Translations under genes and position numbers: made by a program | In this document: piece after piece, positions 29,532 to 38,697 of the stretch | Layout of the letters: each line of letters begins with the position of its first letter | How positions within the stretch are numbered: the stretch's first letter is position 1 | The notes under the pieces: generated by a model | Seen by the model: the letters and a program-made list of their open reading frames with translations, nothing else | What the model was told of the DNA's origin: nothing | Databases searched by the model: none | NCBI GenBank assembly: GCA_036489445.1 | Contig: DASXFV010000033.1 | Span: forward strand, 1 to 64,000 | Length of the DNA stretch: 64,000 bases | DNA from: DAIDKA01 sp036489445 | GTDB taxonomy: Bacteria; Pseudomonadota; Gammaproteobacteria; Steroidobacterales; Steroidobacteraceae | Reading direction: 5' to 3'

Positions 29532-32324
29532 TCAATTGAGGGGCGTGGCCGGATCGAAAGGATTGTTGAAATACTGTGCCCCTATGTCCAGCCACTCGGT
29601 GATCACGCGCAGCTCCGCCGGGCTCAGATATCCCGCGTGCGTGCCCCCGGTCGCGAACTCGTTGTAGAACAGTGTCGACCCACGTGCATTGCCGGCAAGC
29701 ATCGGCGGCCCAATGGTGACCGGCACCTGGGACGGCAGACCCGTGGTTGGATCAATGGGTCCGTTGACCAGCACGTCTGTCAGCACCCCCATCATAATGT
29801 CCTGTTCGTCATGGGAAAACAGCAGTCTGCGATACGAGACCGGTTGCAACGGCTCTTCATTGGACGCGGTGCTGGTGAGATCCAGTTGGGTGACGCCCGC
29901 CGGCACCTGGGTACCGCCGCCCGCGGCCGTGGGTCCGTGGCAGAGCGTGCAGGGTCCGGTCAGCCCTGCGGCCACACCGCCGACGTAGGTGCGCGACACC
30001 GTCCACAAGGGTTGGATCTGCTCGTTGTAGTTGGGAATGATGCGGCAGGTGGATGACCAGGCGATCAGGCAGTTCGCCGCAGTGGGGGTCAGCCAGGTCG
30101 GATTGGTGGTCAGCGTGGAATCATAGGACAGGCTGATTGGTGTGCCGGGCGTGAGGCCCGCCGCGGTGTTGGTCCACAGATCGGTATAGACCAGGTTCAC
30201 ACTGGGCATGTCCTGCAGGCAGTGGGGTGTATCCCCGGCGCAGCTGGCGGTGCTGAGGGTTTCCGCCATGGTCTGCCCGGCGGTGGTGGGTACCAGGGGC
30301 TCAGTGGTGCCCGTGTTGGTCATGTAGCTGGCCGTCGAATTGGTGAACGGAATGGTGGCGTTGCCGCCGGCATACGCGGAATTGAAGACTCCGGCGCGAC
30401 CATGTGAGACAGCCGTCTGGCCCGGCAGCGGCTGCTGCTGCGAGGCCGGCGTATGACAGCCGTTGCAGTGGATGGTCTCACCCGGTATCACCTGCAGCCA
30501 GGCATCGTGCACCGGGGTGATGCGCTTGCCGGTGGCATCCAGAATGCTGATCTGGAAGGCGACGTATGCGGGCACCTGGACGACCACGGAGCCATCCGGC
30601 TGCACTGGCGCATATCCCAGGATCTCGCGCATGTAATCGGTGACCCCGAAGGCGGCGTCGGCGAGGTTCAGGGTCTGCTGATCCGGAATGGAGACCGGCT
30701 TTTCCAGGCGGATGAAGCGCGCCGGGCGCAGGTTCGGCGGTGTCAGGCCCGGGTTTGCCACGGCCTGGGTGCTGGGCTGGGCGGTATCGACGCCGTCAAA
30801 GTCATACACGTCGCGGATGTCGATTTCACCCACACCGGCAGCGGCCATGTCCTGGTCCAGAGTCACACCCGGTTGCTGGTCGACGATTTCCGTCGGCAGA
30901 GTCCGCGGCTGCGCGGCCACCAGGTCCGTGATCATGATGCCGGCGGCTGGCTGCATGATCGGCTGCAGGGTGTTCGCCGTGGGATCAAACATCCAGACGC
31001 TGTACAGGGGTGGGGCCGACATCACGGTGGGATCCGCAAGCGCTGCGGCGGTGCAGGCCGCCGCTGCCGGTGGCGTCACCGAATTGTTCAGCACGCGACA
31101 CTGCGACCAGCTGACCAGGATGCGTCCCGTGCCGTCCCACAGCGGGAATCCCGAGTAGAAGCGACCGCCTGGGGAGGGGCCAGGTACGGTGAGCACCGGA
31201 TTGGTGGTCGCCAGGATCTGCGCCGGTCCGGTCAGGCTTGAACCTGCCACCGCCGGCTGGGTGTTCTCCACGTAATTGCTGGTGTCGATGATGATCAGAT
31301 CCCCGCCGGTGTCATTGACGTCGGCGTACGCGTAGGGGCGCACCAGCGCCAGGATGCGACCGTCCTGCATTTCGTGAGTCTTGACGAATTCGATGGTGTT
31401 GTTGTTCAGCCCATCCGCCGTGGTGCCGGTGGCATGACTGTTCGCGCCGTAAAGCAGCTGCAGATCCGTGCCGTCCGGATTGGAGCTGTACAGGTGCATG
31501 CCATCCTTGCCCGGGGCGTCATCCCAGCGGCTCCACATGACCCGGCCACTGGCGAGCACGGTGGGATCGCGGTCGTGACTCTGGTTGAAGGAGATCTGAT
31601 GGATGTTGGTGCCATCGCCATTCATGACATGCAGCACGAAGGCGGGTTCGGTACGGGCCTCATCCTCGGCAATGAACTGCGGGTTGCCCTCGTCCAGCAA
31701 GATGGCCTGGGACTGGCGCTGACGGGTGGAGGTGAAGACGATGCGCCCATCGGGCAGGAACTGCGGTGCCACATCATTGACCGTCGCCGGATCCGGATCC
31801 GTGGCTGCATTGACGACCAGGCTGAGCGTGTCGGTGGCGATCACGTACTGCCAGATGCGCCATGAGGGCGCCTTGTTCTGCTGCATGTTCGTGGTCAGGG
31901 GGCCGCGCATCGCAAACAGAATGGTGGTGCCGTCCGCCGAGGCACTCACGTCCTTGATGTCGTAATTGGCTGCGGTCGGCGTACCCGTACCCGTGATGCG
32001 CTGGGTGATATTGGTTTCCGTGCCGCTTGGAGAGGCGTTGCTGCGCATGAACAGATCGGCCGAGGGAATGGCGAAGCGCAGCATGCGCAGATCCAGAGCG
32101 CTCGCCTGGGCCTGTGTCGGAACGCTGTAGCGCTTCACATAGAAAATCGGGAAGTCGACCGTTGCCGGATCAGCACTCTGGCCACCGGCGGTCTGGAAAT
32201 TGCCCGCGCCGCTGCTGCAGGCGCCGAGAACTGCGATTGCGATGCACACCAGCGTCTGCCGCAGGATCCGCCACGGGCTGTCGCCGGGGAGTCCCCGGTG
32301 CGAAGAGGATCGGGACGCTTTCAA
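29532..32324 (-). CDS. HzsA-like diheme lipoprotein with beta-propeller repeats
   Basis: About 930 residues. The signal region ends in a lipobox (VLGAC). The N-terminal half has TolB/PD40-like repeats (VSASADGTTILFAMRG; PQFLPDGRIVFTSTRQR; VMWSRWDDAPGKDGMHLYSSNPDG). A middle domain resembles the HzsA-related family, and two c-type heme motifs follow: CNGCH near residue 620 and CTLCH near 792, then GPPMLAGNARGSTLFY and a cytochrome-like C-terminal helix. TTG 32324, with GGAG five bases upstream, is preferred to GTG 32342. Hydrazine synthase partners are absent, so anammox chemistry is not implied. First gene of the left arm. Confidence 0.85.
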   Translation of the reverse strand: MKASRSSSHRGLPGDSPWRILRQTLVCIAIAVLGACSSGAGNFQTAGGQSADPATVDFPIFYVKRYSVPTQAQASALDLRMLRFAIPSADLFMRSNASPSGTETNITQRITGTGTPTAANYDIKDVSASADGTTILFAMRGPLTTNMQQNKAPSWRIWQYVIATDTLSLVVNAATDPDPATVNDVAPQFLPDGRIVFTSTRQRQSQAILLDEGNPQFIAEDEARTEPAFVLHVMNGDGTNIHQISFNQSHDRDPTVLASGRVMWSRWDDAPGKDGMHLYSSNPDGTDLQLLYGANSHATGTTADGLNNNTIEFVKTHEMQDGRILALVRPYAYADVNDTGGDLIIIDTSNYVENTQPAVAGSSLTGPAQILATTNPVLTVPGPSPGGRFYSGFPLWDGTGRILVSWSQCRVLNNSVTPPAAAACTAAALADPTVMSAPPLYSVWMFDPTANTLQPIMQPAAGIMITDLVAAQPRTLPTEIVDQQPGVTLDQDMAAAGVGEIDIRDVYDFDGVDTAQPSTQAVANPGLTPPNLRPARFIRLEKPVSIPDQQTLNLADAAFGVTDYMREILGYAPVQPDGSVVVQVPAYVAFQISILDATGKRITPVHDAWLQVIPGETIHCNGCHTPASQQQPLPGQTAVSHGRAGVFNSAYAGGNATIPFTNSTASYMTNTGTTEPLVPTTAGQTMAETLSTASCAGDTPHCLQDMPSVNLVYTDLWTNTAAGLTPGTPISLSYDSTLTTNPTWLTPTAANCLIAWSSTCRIIPNYNEQIQPLWTVSRTYVGGVAAGLTGPCTLCHGPTAAGGGTQVPAGVTQLDLTSTASNEEPLQPVSYRRLLFSHDEQDIMMGVLTDVLVNGPIDPTTGLPSQVPVTIGPPMLAGNARGSTLFYNEFATGGTHAGYLSPAELRVITEWLDIGAQYFNNPFDPATPLN

Positions 32325-32629
32325 ATTCGCTCCAGCCAGCACAACTTACGGCTCCCTGCGGGATACGGGCCACATATTACGTAATCCGCGCCAGGACGTT
32401 GACAGTTGTGTCGATTGCGTCACAGCCGGGCCGGCCTCCCGGCCGATACGGGGTGCGCTGCACCTAAAGGCTCCCGGGAAGACTCGCGGTGCGAAGCATA
32501 GCTGCCGCAGGCGCGCGCCGGGATGTCTGCACGACGCGACGTCGGCCTCTTGAGACATTCTGTACGGTGGTTTCCGGTGGGTATAGTCCGCCACGCACAA
32601 GGTTCTATCAGTTGGAGACAGGGCGTTCC
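32325..32629. promoter_or_regulatory. Divergent intergenic region driving both arms of the envelope locus
   Basis: About 305 bases separate the two outward-facing arms, so both promoters should lie here. It contains a perfect 10-base palindrome ATTACGTAAT (32376-32385) in an otherwise GC-rich stretch, and a TTGACA hexamer at 32399-32404 without a good -10 at standard spacing. No open reading frame in it looks real. The palindrome is the best candidate for a shared regulator site. Confidence 0.4.
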
Positions 32630-33832
32630 ATGAGCACGATCCAGACTTCCCGATCTGCCCGACACACCGCTGGCACCCGCGCACTGGTGATGCTGGTCGC
32701 CGCACTATGCACGCTGCCTGCCGGCGCCGGTCCCAATGAACAGGCCAAGCGTATTTTTGATCGCATCGCAGGCGTGCCGCCGAGCGCGACGGAGCTGACG
32801 CAGATGGCGAGCTTCCTCCAGAGTGGCGATCCGAGCGATGCCGTAAACATCGCATTGCAGGCGCCGCAGTTCTACAACACGACACTGAAGAACTTCGCCA
32901 TGCCCTGGACCAACCGGGACCAGACGGCGTTCGCACCCCTCAATGATTATGTGGCAACGTTCATCGGCATGGTCCGGGACGACGTGGATTTCAGCACCGC
33001 GCTGTCGGCCGACATCCTGTACATCAGCAATGCGCCGGGCTTGCCCGCGCCCTCGACGACGGATGACAACCACTACGCGCAGGCCGAAGCCCAGGGCGTG
33101 GACCTGAAGTCGACGCTGACACAGGTCACCCAGTCCGGAGTCTATGGCATTCCAACGGCGGCGACGGCGGGGCTGATGACGACGCGCGCCTCGACCTCCT
33201 CGTTTTTCATCAACGGCACCAACCGGGCCATGTTCCGCTTCACCCTGATGGCCCACCTGTGCAACGACCTGCCGACGGTGGAAGACATCACCCGGCCGCC
33301 GGATCGCATCCGCCAGGACGTGAGCCGTTCCCCGGGTGGCGACAGCCGCGTGTTTCTGAACAGCTGCATCGGTTGTCACAGCGGCATGGATCCCATGGCG
33401 CAGGCGTTTGCGTACTACAACTTTGTCGGCACCGCGGTGGGTGACGGCACCAACACCGGCTCGTTGCAGTACACCGCGGGCACGACACAGGCCAAGTACC
33501 ACATCAATACCGGCAACTTTCCGCAGGGCTTTGTCACCCCGGATGACAGCTGGATCAACCGCTGGCGGCAGGGGCCGAACCAGGTGTTGGGTTGGGATCC
33601 GACTCTGCCGGGCAGCGGCAACGGCGCCAAGTCGCTGGGGACCGAGCTCGCGCATAGCACCGCCTTTTCCCAGTGCCAGGCGCAGAAGGTGTTCCAGGCG
33701 GTGTGCTACCGGGCCCCGGCCAGCCAGGCTGACCTGAATCAGGTGTCTGCCATGAGCAGCGCTTTCAAGACCGGCGGCTACAAGTACAAGTCGCTGTTCG
33801 CCTCCGCCGCCGTGTACTGCATGGGCAGTTGA
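32630..33832 (+). CDS. Exported monoheme c-type cytochrome-like protein
   Basis: About 400 residues from ATG 32630, which is preceded by AGGG. A signal peptide (ALVMLVAALCTLPAGA) is followed by a helical N-terminal part and one heme motif, Cys246-Ile-Gly-Cys-His, in the context SRVFLNSCIGCHSGMDPMA. That context is like the cysteine-heme segment of planctomycete-type DUF1588/DUF1592 cytochrome-related proteins. The first gene of the right arm, it is followed eight bases later by the LamG heme lipoprotein. Function unknown; probably an electron carrier or heme-bearing structural part of the complex. Confidence 0.78.
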   Translation: MSTIQTSRSARHTAGTRALVMLVAALCTLPAGAGPNEQAKRIFDRIAGVPPSATELTQMASFLQSGDPSDAVNIALQAPQFYNTTLKNFAMPWTNRDQTAFAPLNDYVATFIGMVRDDVDFSTALSADILYISNAPGLPAPSTTDDNHYAQAEAQGVDLKSTLTQVTQSGVYGIPTAATAGLMTTRASTSSFFINGTNRAMFRFTLMAHLCNDLPTVEDITRPPDRIRQDVSRSPGGDSRVFLNSCIGCHSGMDPMAQAFAYYNFVGTAVGDGTNTGSLQYTAGTTQAKYHINTGNFPQGFVTPDDSWINRWRQGPNQVLGWDPTLPGSGNGAKSLGTELAHSTAFSQCQAQKVFQAVCYRAPASQADLNQVSAMSSAFKTGGYKYKSLFASAAVYCMGS

Positions 33833-33840
33833 GGACAGCC

Positions 33841-36411
33841 ATGAATCAATGCCAACAGTGGAAGATCAGCGCCGTCCTGGCGTTCAGCCCGCGCCGGCTG
33901 GCCGCCCTGGTGGGCGTTGCGGGACTGGTCGCCCTGGCCGCCTGCAGCGGGGGCGCGGCGACGACCGCGAATCCGGTGACCACAGTGGCCACGGCCGCGG
34001 CCTACAGCGGGCCGGCACCCGCCACCGCAGACGTGCAGGCCTTCATGGTCAACCTGTGGACCAACATCAAGGCCACCAACCGCTGCGGCGGTTGCCATGT
34101 GCAGGGCGGTCAGTCGCCGCAGTTCGCGCGCACGGATGATGTGAACCTGGCGTATCAGGCGGCCAACACGGTGGTCAACCTGTCGCAGGCGTCCCAGTCC
34201 ACGATGGTGCAGAAGGTTGCTGGCGGACATAACTGCTGGCTGGCTTCGCCCTCGGCCTGCGGTGACACCCTGACGGTGTGGATCCAGAACTGGGCCGGAT
34301 CCTCGGCGACGGGCAGTCAGAAGATCACGCTGGTCGCACCTCCGGTTGAGACCGTTGGCAATTCCAAGACCTTTCCGATCTCCCCGGCGGGATTCCAGAG
34401 CACGATCTATCCGATCGTGAGCACGTGGTGCTCGCGCTGCCATGCGCCCACCGCGCTGACGCCGCAGCAGCCGTACTTTGCCAGCGCCGACATCAATGAG
34501 GCCTATGCCGATGCGCAGGCCAAGATCGATCTGGCCGACGCCAATCCGACCAACGCGAATCCGCCGGTACCGTGCACAGTCACCGCGACCGCCACGACCT
34601 GCCTGTCGCGATTCGTCGCACGCCTGGCGACCGATCACCACAACTGCTGGAGCGATTGCACAACCGACGCCCAGGCCATGCTGACCGCAATCGAGAATTT
34701 TGCCGACCCGATCCCGCTGACCACCGTGGATCCCACCCTGGTCATTTCCAAAGCTCTGACCATGTATGACGGTACCGTGGCTTCGGGCCAGAACCGCTAC
34801 ACGACCAGCCAGATTGCGCTGTATGAGTTCAAGACCGGCACCGGCACCATCGCCTACGATACCAGCGGTGTGGAACCGGAGCTGGATCTGAACCTCACCG
34901 GCAACTACACCTGGGACCAGGGCTGGGGCGTGGTGTTCGCGCCCAACTCCAAGGCGCAGGGCACCACCACTGCCAGCCAGAAGCTGTACAACATGATCAC
35001 CAGCAGCGGTGAGTTCAGCATCGAGGCGTGGGTGTCGCCGGCGAATGTGGCTCAGACGGGCGCCAATATCGTCAGCTATTCGGGTGGCCCGCTGACGCGC
35101 GATGCCACGCTGTCGCAGAACGCCTTCTCCTACGCGGCCAATGTCCGCAGCAGTGTGACGAACACCAACGGTGCCCCGGCGCTGGTCACCAATGCGAACA
35201 ACCAACTCGCCCAGGCCGCCCTGCAGCATGTGGTTCTGACATACGACCCGGTGAATGGCCGCAGGCTGTATGTGAACGGCGTGTTCACGGGCGATGTGGA
35301 TCCAGCGGGCGGGGGCACCCTGGCCAACTGGGACAATACCTTCGCGCTGGTGGTGGGCAACGAGACCTCCGGCACGCTCAACCAGTTCCAGGGCGAGCTG
35401 CGGATGGTGGCAATCCACAACCGCGCCCTGACCCTGGCCCAGATCCAGCAGAACTACGCGGCCGGAGTCGGGCAGAAGTACTTCATGCTGTTCAACGTCA
35501 CTGCTCTGACGGGTGTACCGCAGAGCTACGTCATGATGACGCTCAGCCTCAATGACAGTTACTCCTACCTGTTCACCAATCCGACGTTCATCAGCCTGGA
35601 TCCGACCCAGACGCCCAATGGCATTCCGATCAGTGGCATCCGCATCGGCATCAACGGCACCGAGGCGACTGTGGGGCAGAGCTACATCCCGCTGAACACG
35701 ACGGTGACCTCAGCCAACTACAACAGCTCCACCGGGCAGCTGCTGTCCAGCGTCGGTGCGGTGATCGCGCTGCAGAATGGCCCAGCGTCGGATCAGTTCT
35801 TCCTGAGCTTTGCGCAGATCGGCAGTCAGACTCATGTCTATACGGACCCGACCTATGCGATCCCCGCCCCGGTGCCGGGCCCCGCGGAGCCGGATCTGGG
35901 TGTCCGGACCTTTGAGCGCCTGGCGCAGACCATGTCCAAGTTGACCGGTGTGCCCATGACCGACAGCAATGTCGCCGCGGTCTACAGCAGCGTGCAGTCG
36001 GCCCTGCCGCCGGTGCCGGATCTGACCGCCTACTCGGCCGCCAACCAGACTGCGATTTCGCAGCTCGCCATCGCTTACTGCAGCGAGTTGGTCAATACGA
36101 CCAGCTTGCGTCAGAGCTTCTTCGGAGCCGGTTTTGATCCCACACAGGGTGGCAGCTACTACAGTCAGCCAATCAACAGCGGCAGTAACCGCGACACGGT
36201 GATCAACGCGCTGTATACGAACCTGGTGGGTGGCACCATCCTCGCCAATCTGGCCACGCAACCCACCTTTGCCAGCGTCCAGACCGAACTGGATTCGCTC
36301 ATCACTTCGCTGACCCCCGTCGCCTATGCCAGTACGCTGAACCGCTCGGGCGTGGTGGCCAAGGCGGCCTGCGCAGCATTGCTGGGCAGCGCTTCGACAC
36401 TGGTGCAATAG
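33841..36411 (+). CDS. LamG-domain lipoprotein with two repeated heme modules
   Basis: About 856 residues from ATG 33841 (GAGG upstream). A lipobox (LAAC) follows the signal region. Two similar modules come next: CGGCH at residue 82 with HNCW near 130, and CSRCH at 197 with HHNCW near 266; each contains a D[VI]N-x-AY-x-A helix and a later cysteine. Residues about 380-540 form a LamG/concanavalin-like jelly roll (GEFSIEAWVSPANV; HVVLTYDPVNGRRLYVNGVF; RMVAIHNRALTLAQIQ). The C-terminal region is of unknown fold. The LamG domain could bind surface glycan. Heme attachment would need the host Ccm system. Confidence 0.85.
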   Translation: MNQCQQWKISAVLAFSPRRLAALVGVAGLVALAACSGGAATTANPVTTVATAAAYSGPAPATADVQAFMVNLWTNIKATNRCGGCHVQGGQSPQFARTDDVNLAYQAANTVVNLSQASQSTMVQKVAGGHNCWLASPSACGDTLTVWIQNWAGSSATGSQKITLVAPPVETVGNSKTFPISPAGFQSTIYPIVSTWCSRCHAPTALTPQQPYFASADINEAYADAQAKIDLADANPTNANPPVPCTVTATATTCLSRFVARLATDHHNCWSDCTTDAQAMLTAIENFADPIPLTTVDPTLVISKALTMYDGTVASGQNRYTTSQIALYEFKTGTGTIAYDTSGVEPELDLNLTGNYTWDQGWGVVFAPNSKAQGTTTASQKLYNMITSSGEFSIEAWVSPANVAQTGANIVSYSGGPLTRDATLSQNAFSYAANVRSSVTNTNGAPALVTNANNQLAQAALQHVVLTYDPVNGRRLYVNGVFTGDVDPAGGGTLANWDNTFALVVGNETSGTLNQFQGELRMVAIHNRALTLAQIQQNYAAGVGQKYFMLFNVTALTGVPQSYVMMTLSLNDSYSYLFTNPTFISLDPTQTPNGIPISGIRIGINGTEATVGQSYIPLNTTVTSANYNSSTGQLLSSVGAVIALQNGPASDQFFLSFAQIGSQTHVYTDPTYAIPAPVPGPAEPDLGVRTFERLAQTMSKLTGVPMTDSNVAAVYSSVQSALPPVPDLTAYSAANQTAISQLAIAYCSELVNTTSLRQSFFGAGFDPTQGGSYYSQPINSGSNRDTVINALYTNLVGGTILANLATQPTFASVQTELDSLITSLTPVAYASTLNRSGVVAKAACAALLGSASTLVQ

Positions 36412-36440
36412 GGCTGCGCCGAAGGACATCTGGAGACCGT

Positions 36441-38075
36441 ATGATCATTCGCAAGAAACTGCCGCGAAGCCACCGGCTCCACGAGCCTATCCGCCACGAC
36501 GGCAGTCATCCTCGACCCGTCACGCGCCGTGACTTTATGGCCGCGGGATTCCTGTCCAGCTCCGCGGTGCTGATCGGTTCCTCGGCGTTGCTGACGGCGT
36601 TCACCGACCCGCGGGCGGCGCGTGCTGCGACGCTTGCCCAGGACGTGCAGGATCTGCAGACGGCCTGTGGCATCGTCACCAACGGCGCGGGCAAGATTCC
36701 CTTCATCTGCTTTGACTTGGCGGGTGGCGCGAACCTGACGGGCTCTGAAATTCTCATTGGCGGTGCCGGCGGACAGCTGGATTTCCTGTCCACCGCCGGT
36801 TACGGCCTGCTGGGCCTGCCGGGAGACATGCTGCCGAACTCGCCCAACACGGGCAGTGCGACTGGCAATTTCATCGACACCTCTTTAGGGGCGGCCTGGC
36901 ACTCCGATGGGGCCATCCTGCGCGGCATCCAGTCCATGGCCTCCTCTGCCGCCCAGGCGAGCACCAATGGCGTGGCCATTGCGGCCATGTCGCAGAATGA
37001 CACCCAGGATAATCCGCACAATCCGATGTACGGCATCTACGATGCCGGCGCGGACGGTTCCTTGCTGACGTTGATTGGCACTGAGCCTTCGACTTCGGGC
37101 GGAAATTCAATGGCGCCGGCGGCGCTCATCAATCTGAGCGTGAGTCCGACCGTGGTGACTCAGTCCAGTGACATCACCGGCCTGGTAAACACCGGTGAGC
37201 TGGGTACCATGTTCACGGATCCCAACGACGCGGTGCAGGTGCTGCAATCCACGATCCGCTTGAGCGGTGGCGACCTCGCCAGCGCTGGCGGGTTCGGCGG
37301 CAAGCTGGGCCAGGTCACGACCCAGCTCAGCAATCCGAGCGCGGACACTGCTTTGAAAACGGCCGTGCGCTGCGGCTACGTGAAGTCCACGGTGCTGGTG
37401 AATGAGTTTGGCAATCCCACCACCCTTAACCCGGATATCGATCCGCTGATCGTGGGCAGTTCCGGCATTTTCACGACTGCCCAGTACGCCCAGAGCAACT
37501 TCCAGATGACCGCTGCGGTCATGAAGATGGTGGTCAATGGCTTCGCCGGTGCCGGCACCATCACCTTGAGCGGCTACGATTATCACGATGGCACGCGCGC
37601 CACTGGAGAAACCCGCAATTTCATGGCCGGCCAGTGCATCGGCGCCTGCCTCGAATACGCCAAGCGCGTGGGCAAGCCGCTGATGATCTATGTGTTCAGC
37701 GACGGGTCCCTGAGTTCAACCAGCATGATCGACACCTCGGCCGCTGGTCGGGGCAAGTTTGGCTGGCAGGGCGACAATGAATCCACCGCGGCCACGTTCT
37801 TCCTGGTCTACAACCCGGGGGGCCGCCCGACGGTGAACTCCGCGGCCGCGACGCCGAACCAGATCGGCTCGTACACGGCCGGCGGCGCGGTGAACACGAC
37901 CTCCAGCCCGGCGGCGAATGCCGTCAATTTGCTGGTGAATACCGTGATCCTCAATTACATGGCCCTGCATGGTCAGCAAGCTAACTTTGCCAGCACCATC
38001 GCCAACAATGGACTGGGCACCAACATCGATCCCTTGATCGCCTTCGAACCCATTGTGAACGGAGTCATAAGCTAG
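36441..38075 (+). CDS. Tat-exported protein, distantly DUF1501-like
   Basis: 544 residues with a twin-arginine signal (TRRDFMAAGFL at residues 28-38, then a hydrophobic stretch to ALLTAF and ARAA), so it is exported folded, possibly with a cofactor. The start of the mature part (KIPFICFDLAGGANLTGSE) resembles the opening of DUF1501/alkaline-phosphatase-like proteins, but clear metal ligands were not identified. ATG 36441 follows CTGGAG at good spacing. It lies between the heme lipoprotein and the second thioredoxin. Catalytic role unknown. Confidence 0.78.
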   Translation: MIIRKKLPRSHRLHEPIRHDGSHPRPVTRRDFMAAGFLSSSAVLIGSSALLTAFTDPRAARAATLAQDVQDLQTACGIVTNGAGKIPFICFDLAGGANLTGSEILIGGAGGQLDFLSTAGYGLLGLPGDMLPNSPNTGSATGNFIDTSLGAAWHSDGAILRGIQSMASSAAQASTNGVAIAAMSQNDTQDNPHNPMYGIYDAGADGSLLTLIGTEPSTSGGNSMAPAALINLSVSPTVVTQSSDITGLVNTGELGTMFTDPNDAVQVLQSTIRLSGGDLASAGGFGGKLGQVTTQLSNPSADTALKTAVRCGYVKSTVLVNEFGNPTTLNPDIDPLIVGSSGIFTTAQYAQSNFQMTAAVMKMVVNGFAGAGTITLSGYDYHDGTRATGETRNFMAGQCIGACLEYAKRVGKPLMIYVFSDGSLSSTSMIDTSAAGRGKFGWQGDNESTAATFFLVYNPGGRPTVNSAAATPNQIGSYTAGGAVNTTSSPAANAVNLLVNTVILNYMALHGQQANFASTIANNGLGTNIDPLIAFEPIVNGVIS

Positions 38076-38164
38076 CAATTGGCCACACACCGCCTCCTGC
38101 GCAAATGTTAAATTGGGTCTGCGAGGGCCGCCGGTCGCCGGGGCGGACCCATGGATGACTGTGC

Positions 38165-38686
38165 GTGAAGTCTTTTCGCGGTTGGAGCCTAGCTCAACGC
38201 TGCATTGCAGCTGCGACGCTGACCTGCCTGTGTCTTGCGGCGAGCGCCCAGGGCTTTGCCCTGTTGGGGCAGGCGGCACCGGATTTCGCGTTGCGGTCGT
38301 TCAGCGGCACCAATGTGCGGCTTTCGGAGGACCGCGGCGATGTCGTGGTCCTGACATTCTGGGGCAGCCAGTGCGATGTGTGCCGCAAGCAGCTGGACAT
38401 GCTGGACCGCAGTTTCACCACTTACCGCTCCGCCGGCCTGCATATGTATGGCATCAGTGTGGACGATGATGCCGCGCACGCACGCCAGTTCGTGGCCGCG
38501 CATAAGTTGGGTTCTGTGATGCTCGAGGATCCCGCCAAGGATGTGGCTCGTCTCTACGGGATCGACAATCTGCCCACCACGGTGCTCATCGATCGGGGCG
38601 GCATCATCCGCTATGTTTACCGCGACTTCGGCCCCCGGGACGAGGTGCTCTACTTAAAGCAGCTTCGCGAACTGCTCAACGAATGA
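38165..38686 (+). CDS. TlpA/peroxiredoxin-like exported thioredoxin (right arm)
   Basis: 173 residues with a signal peptide (CIAAATLTCLCLAASA), a thioredoxin/AhpC-TSA fold, active site Cys70-Asp-Val-Cys73 in TFWGSQCDVCRKQLD and cis-proline loop NLPTTVLID. Start is GTG 38165. It is paralogous in role to the left-arm TlpA protein but has a different active-site dipeptide (DV instead of VP), suggesting a different partner or redox potential. A GC-rich imperfect hairpin lies just upstream (about 38115-38150). Confidence 0.9.
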   Translation: MKSFRGWSLAQRCIAAATLTCLCLAASAQGFALLGQAAPDFALRSFSGTNVRLSEDRGDVVVLTFWGSQCDVCRKQLDMLDRSFTTYRSAGLHMYGISVDDDAAHARQFVAAHKLGSVMLEDPAKDVARLYGIDNLPTTVLIDRGGIIRYVYRDFGPRDEVLYLKQLRELLNE

Positions 38687-38697
38687 CCGGAAGTGCC

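Noticed and set aside
29532..32324. Anammox hydrazine synthase subunit
   Set aside because: Only HzsA-like features are present; partner subunits and related nitrogen genes are absent and the protein is a lipoprotein with different neighbours.
33778..35418. 546-codon minus-strand frame across the LamG heme lipoprotein gene
   Set aside because: Antisense shadow rich in Arg/Gly/His without recognisable domains; the plus strand has heme motifs and a LamG domain.
38115..38150. Imperfect GC-rich hairpin before the right-arm thioredoxin as terminator
   Set aside because: No T tract and it lies within a run of same-direction genes; left as an unassigned structure.
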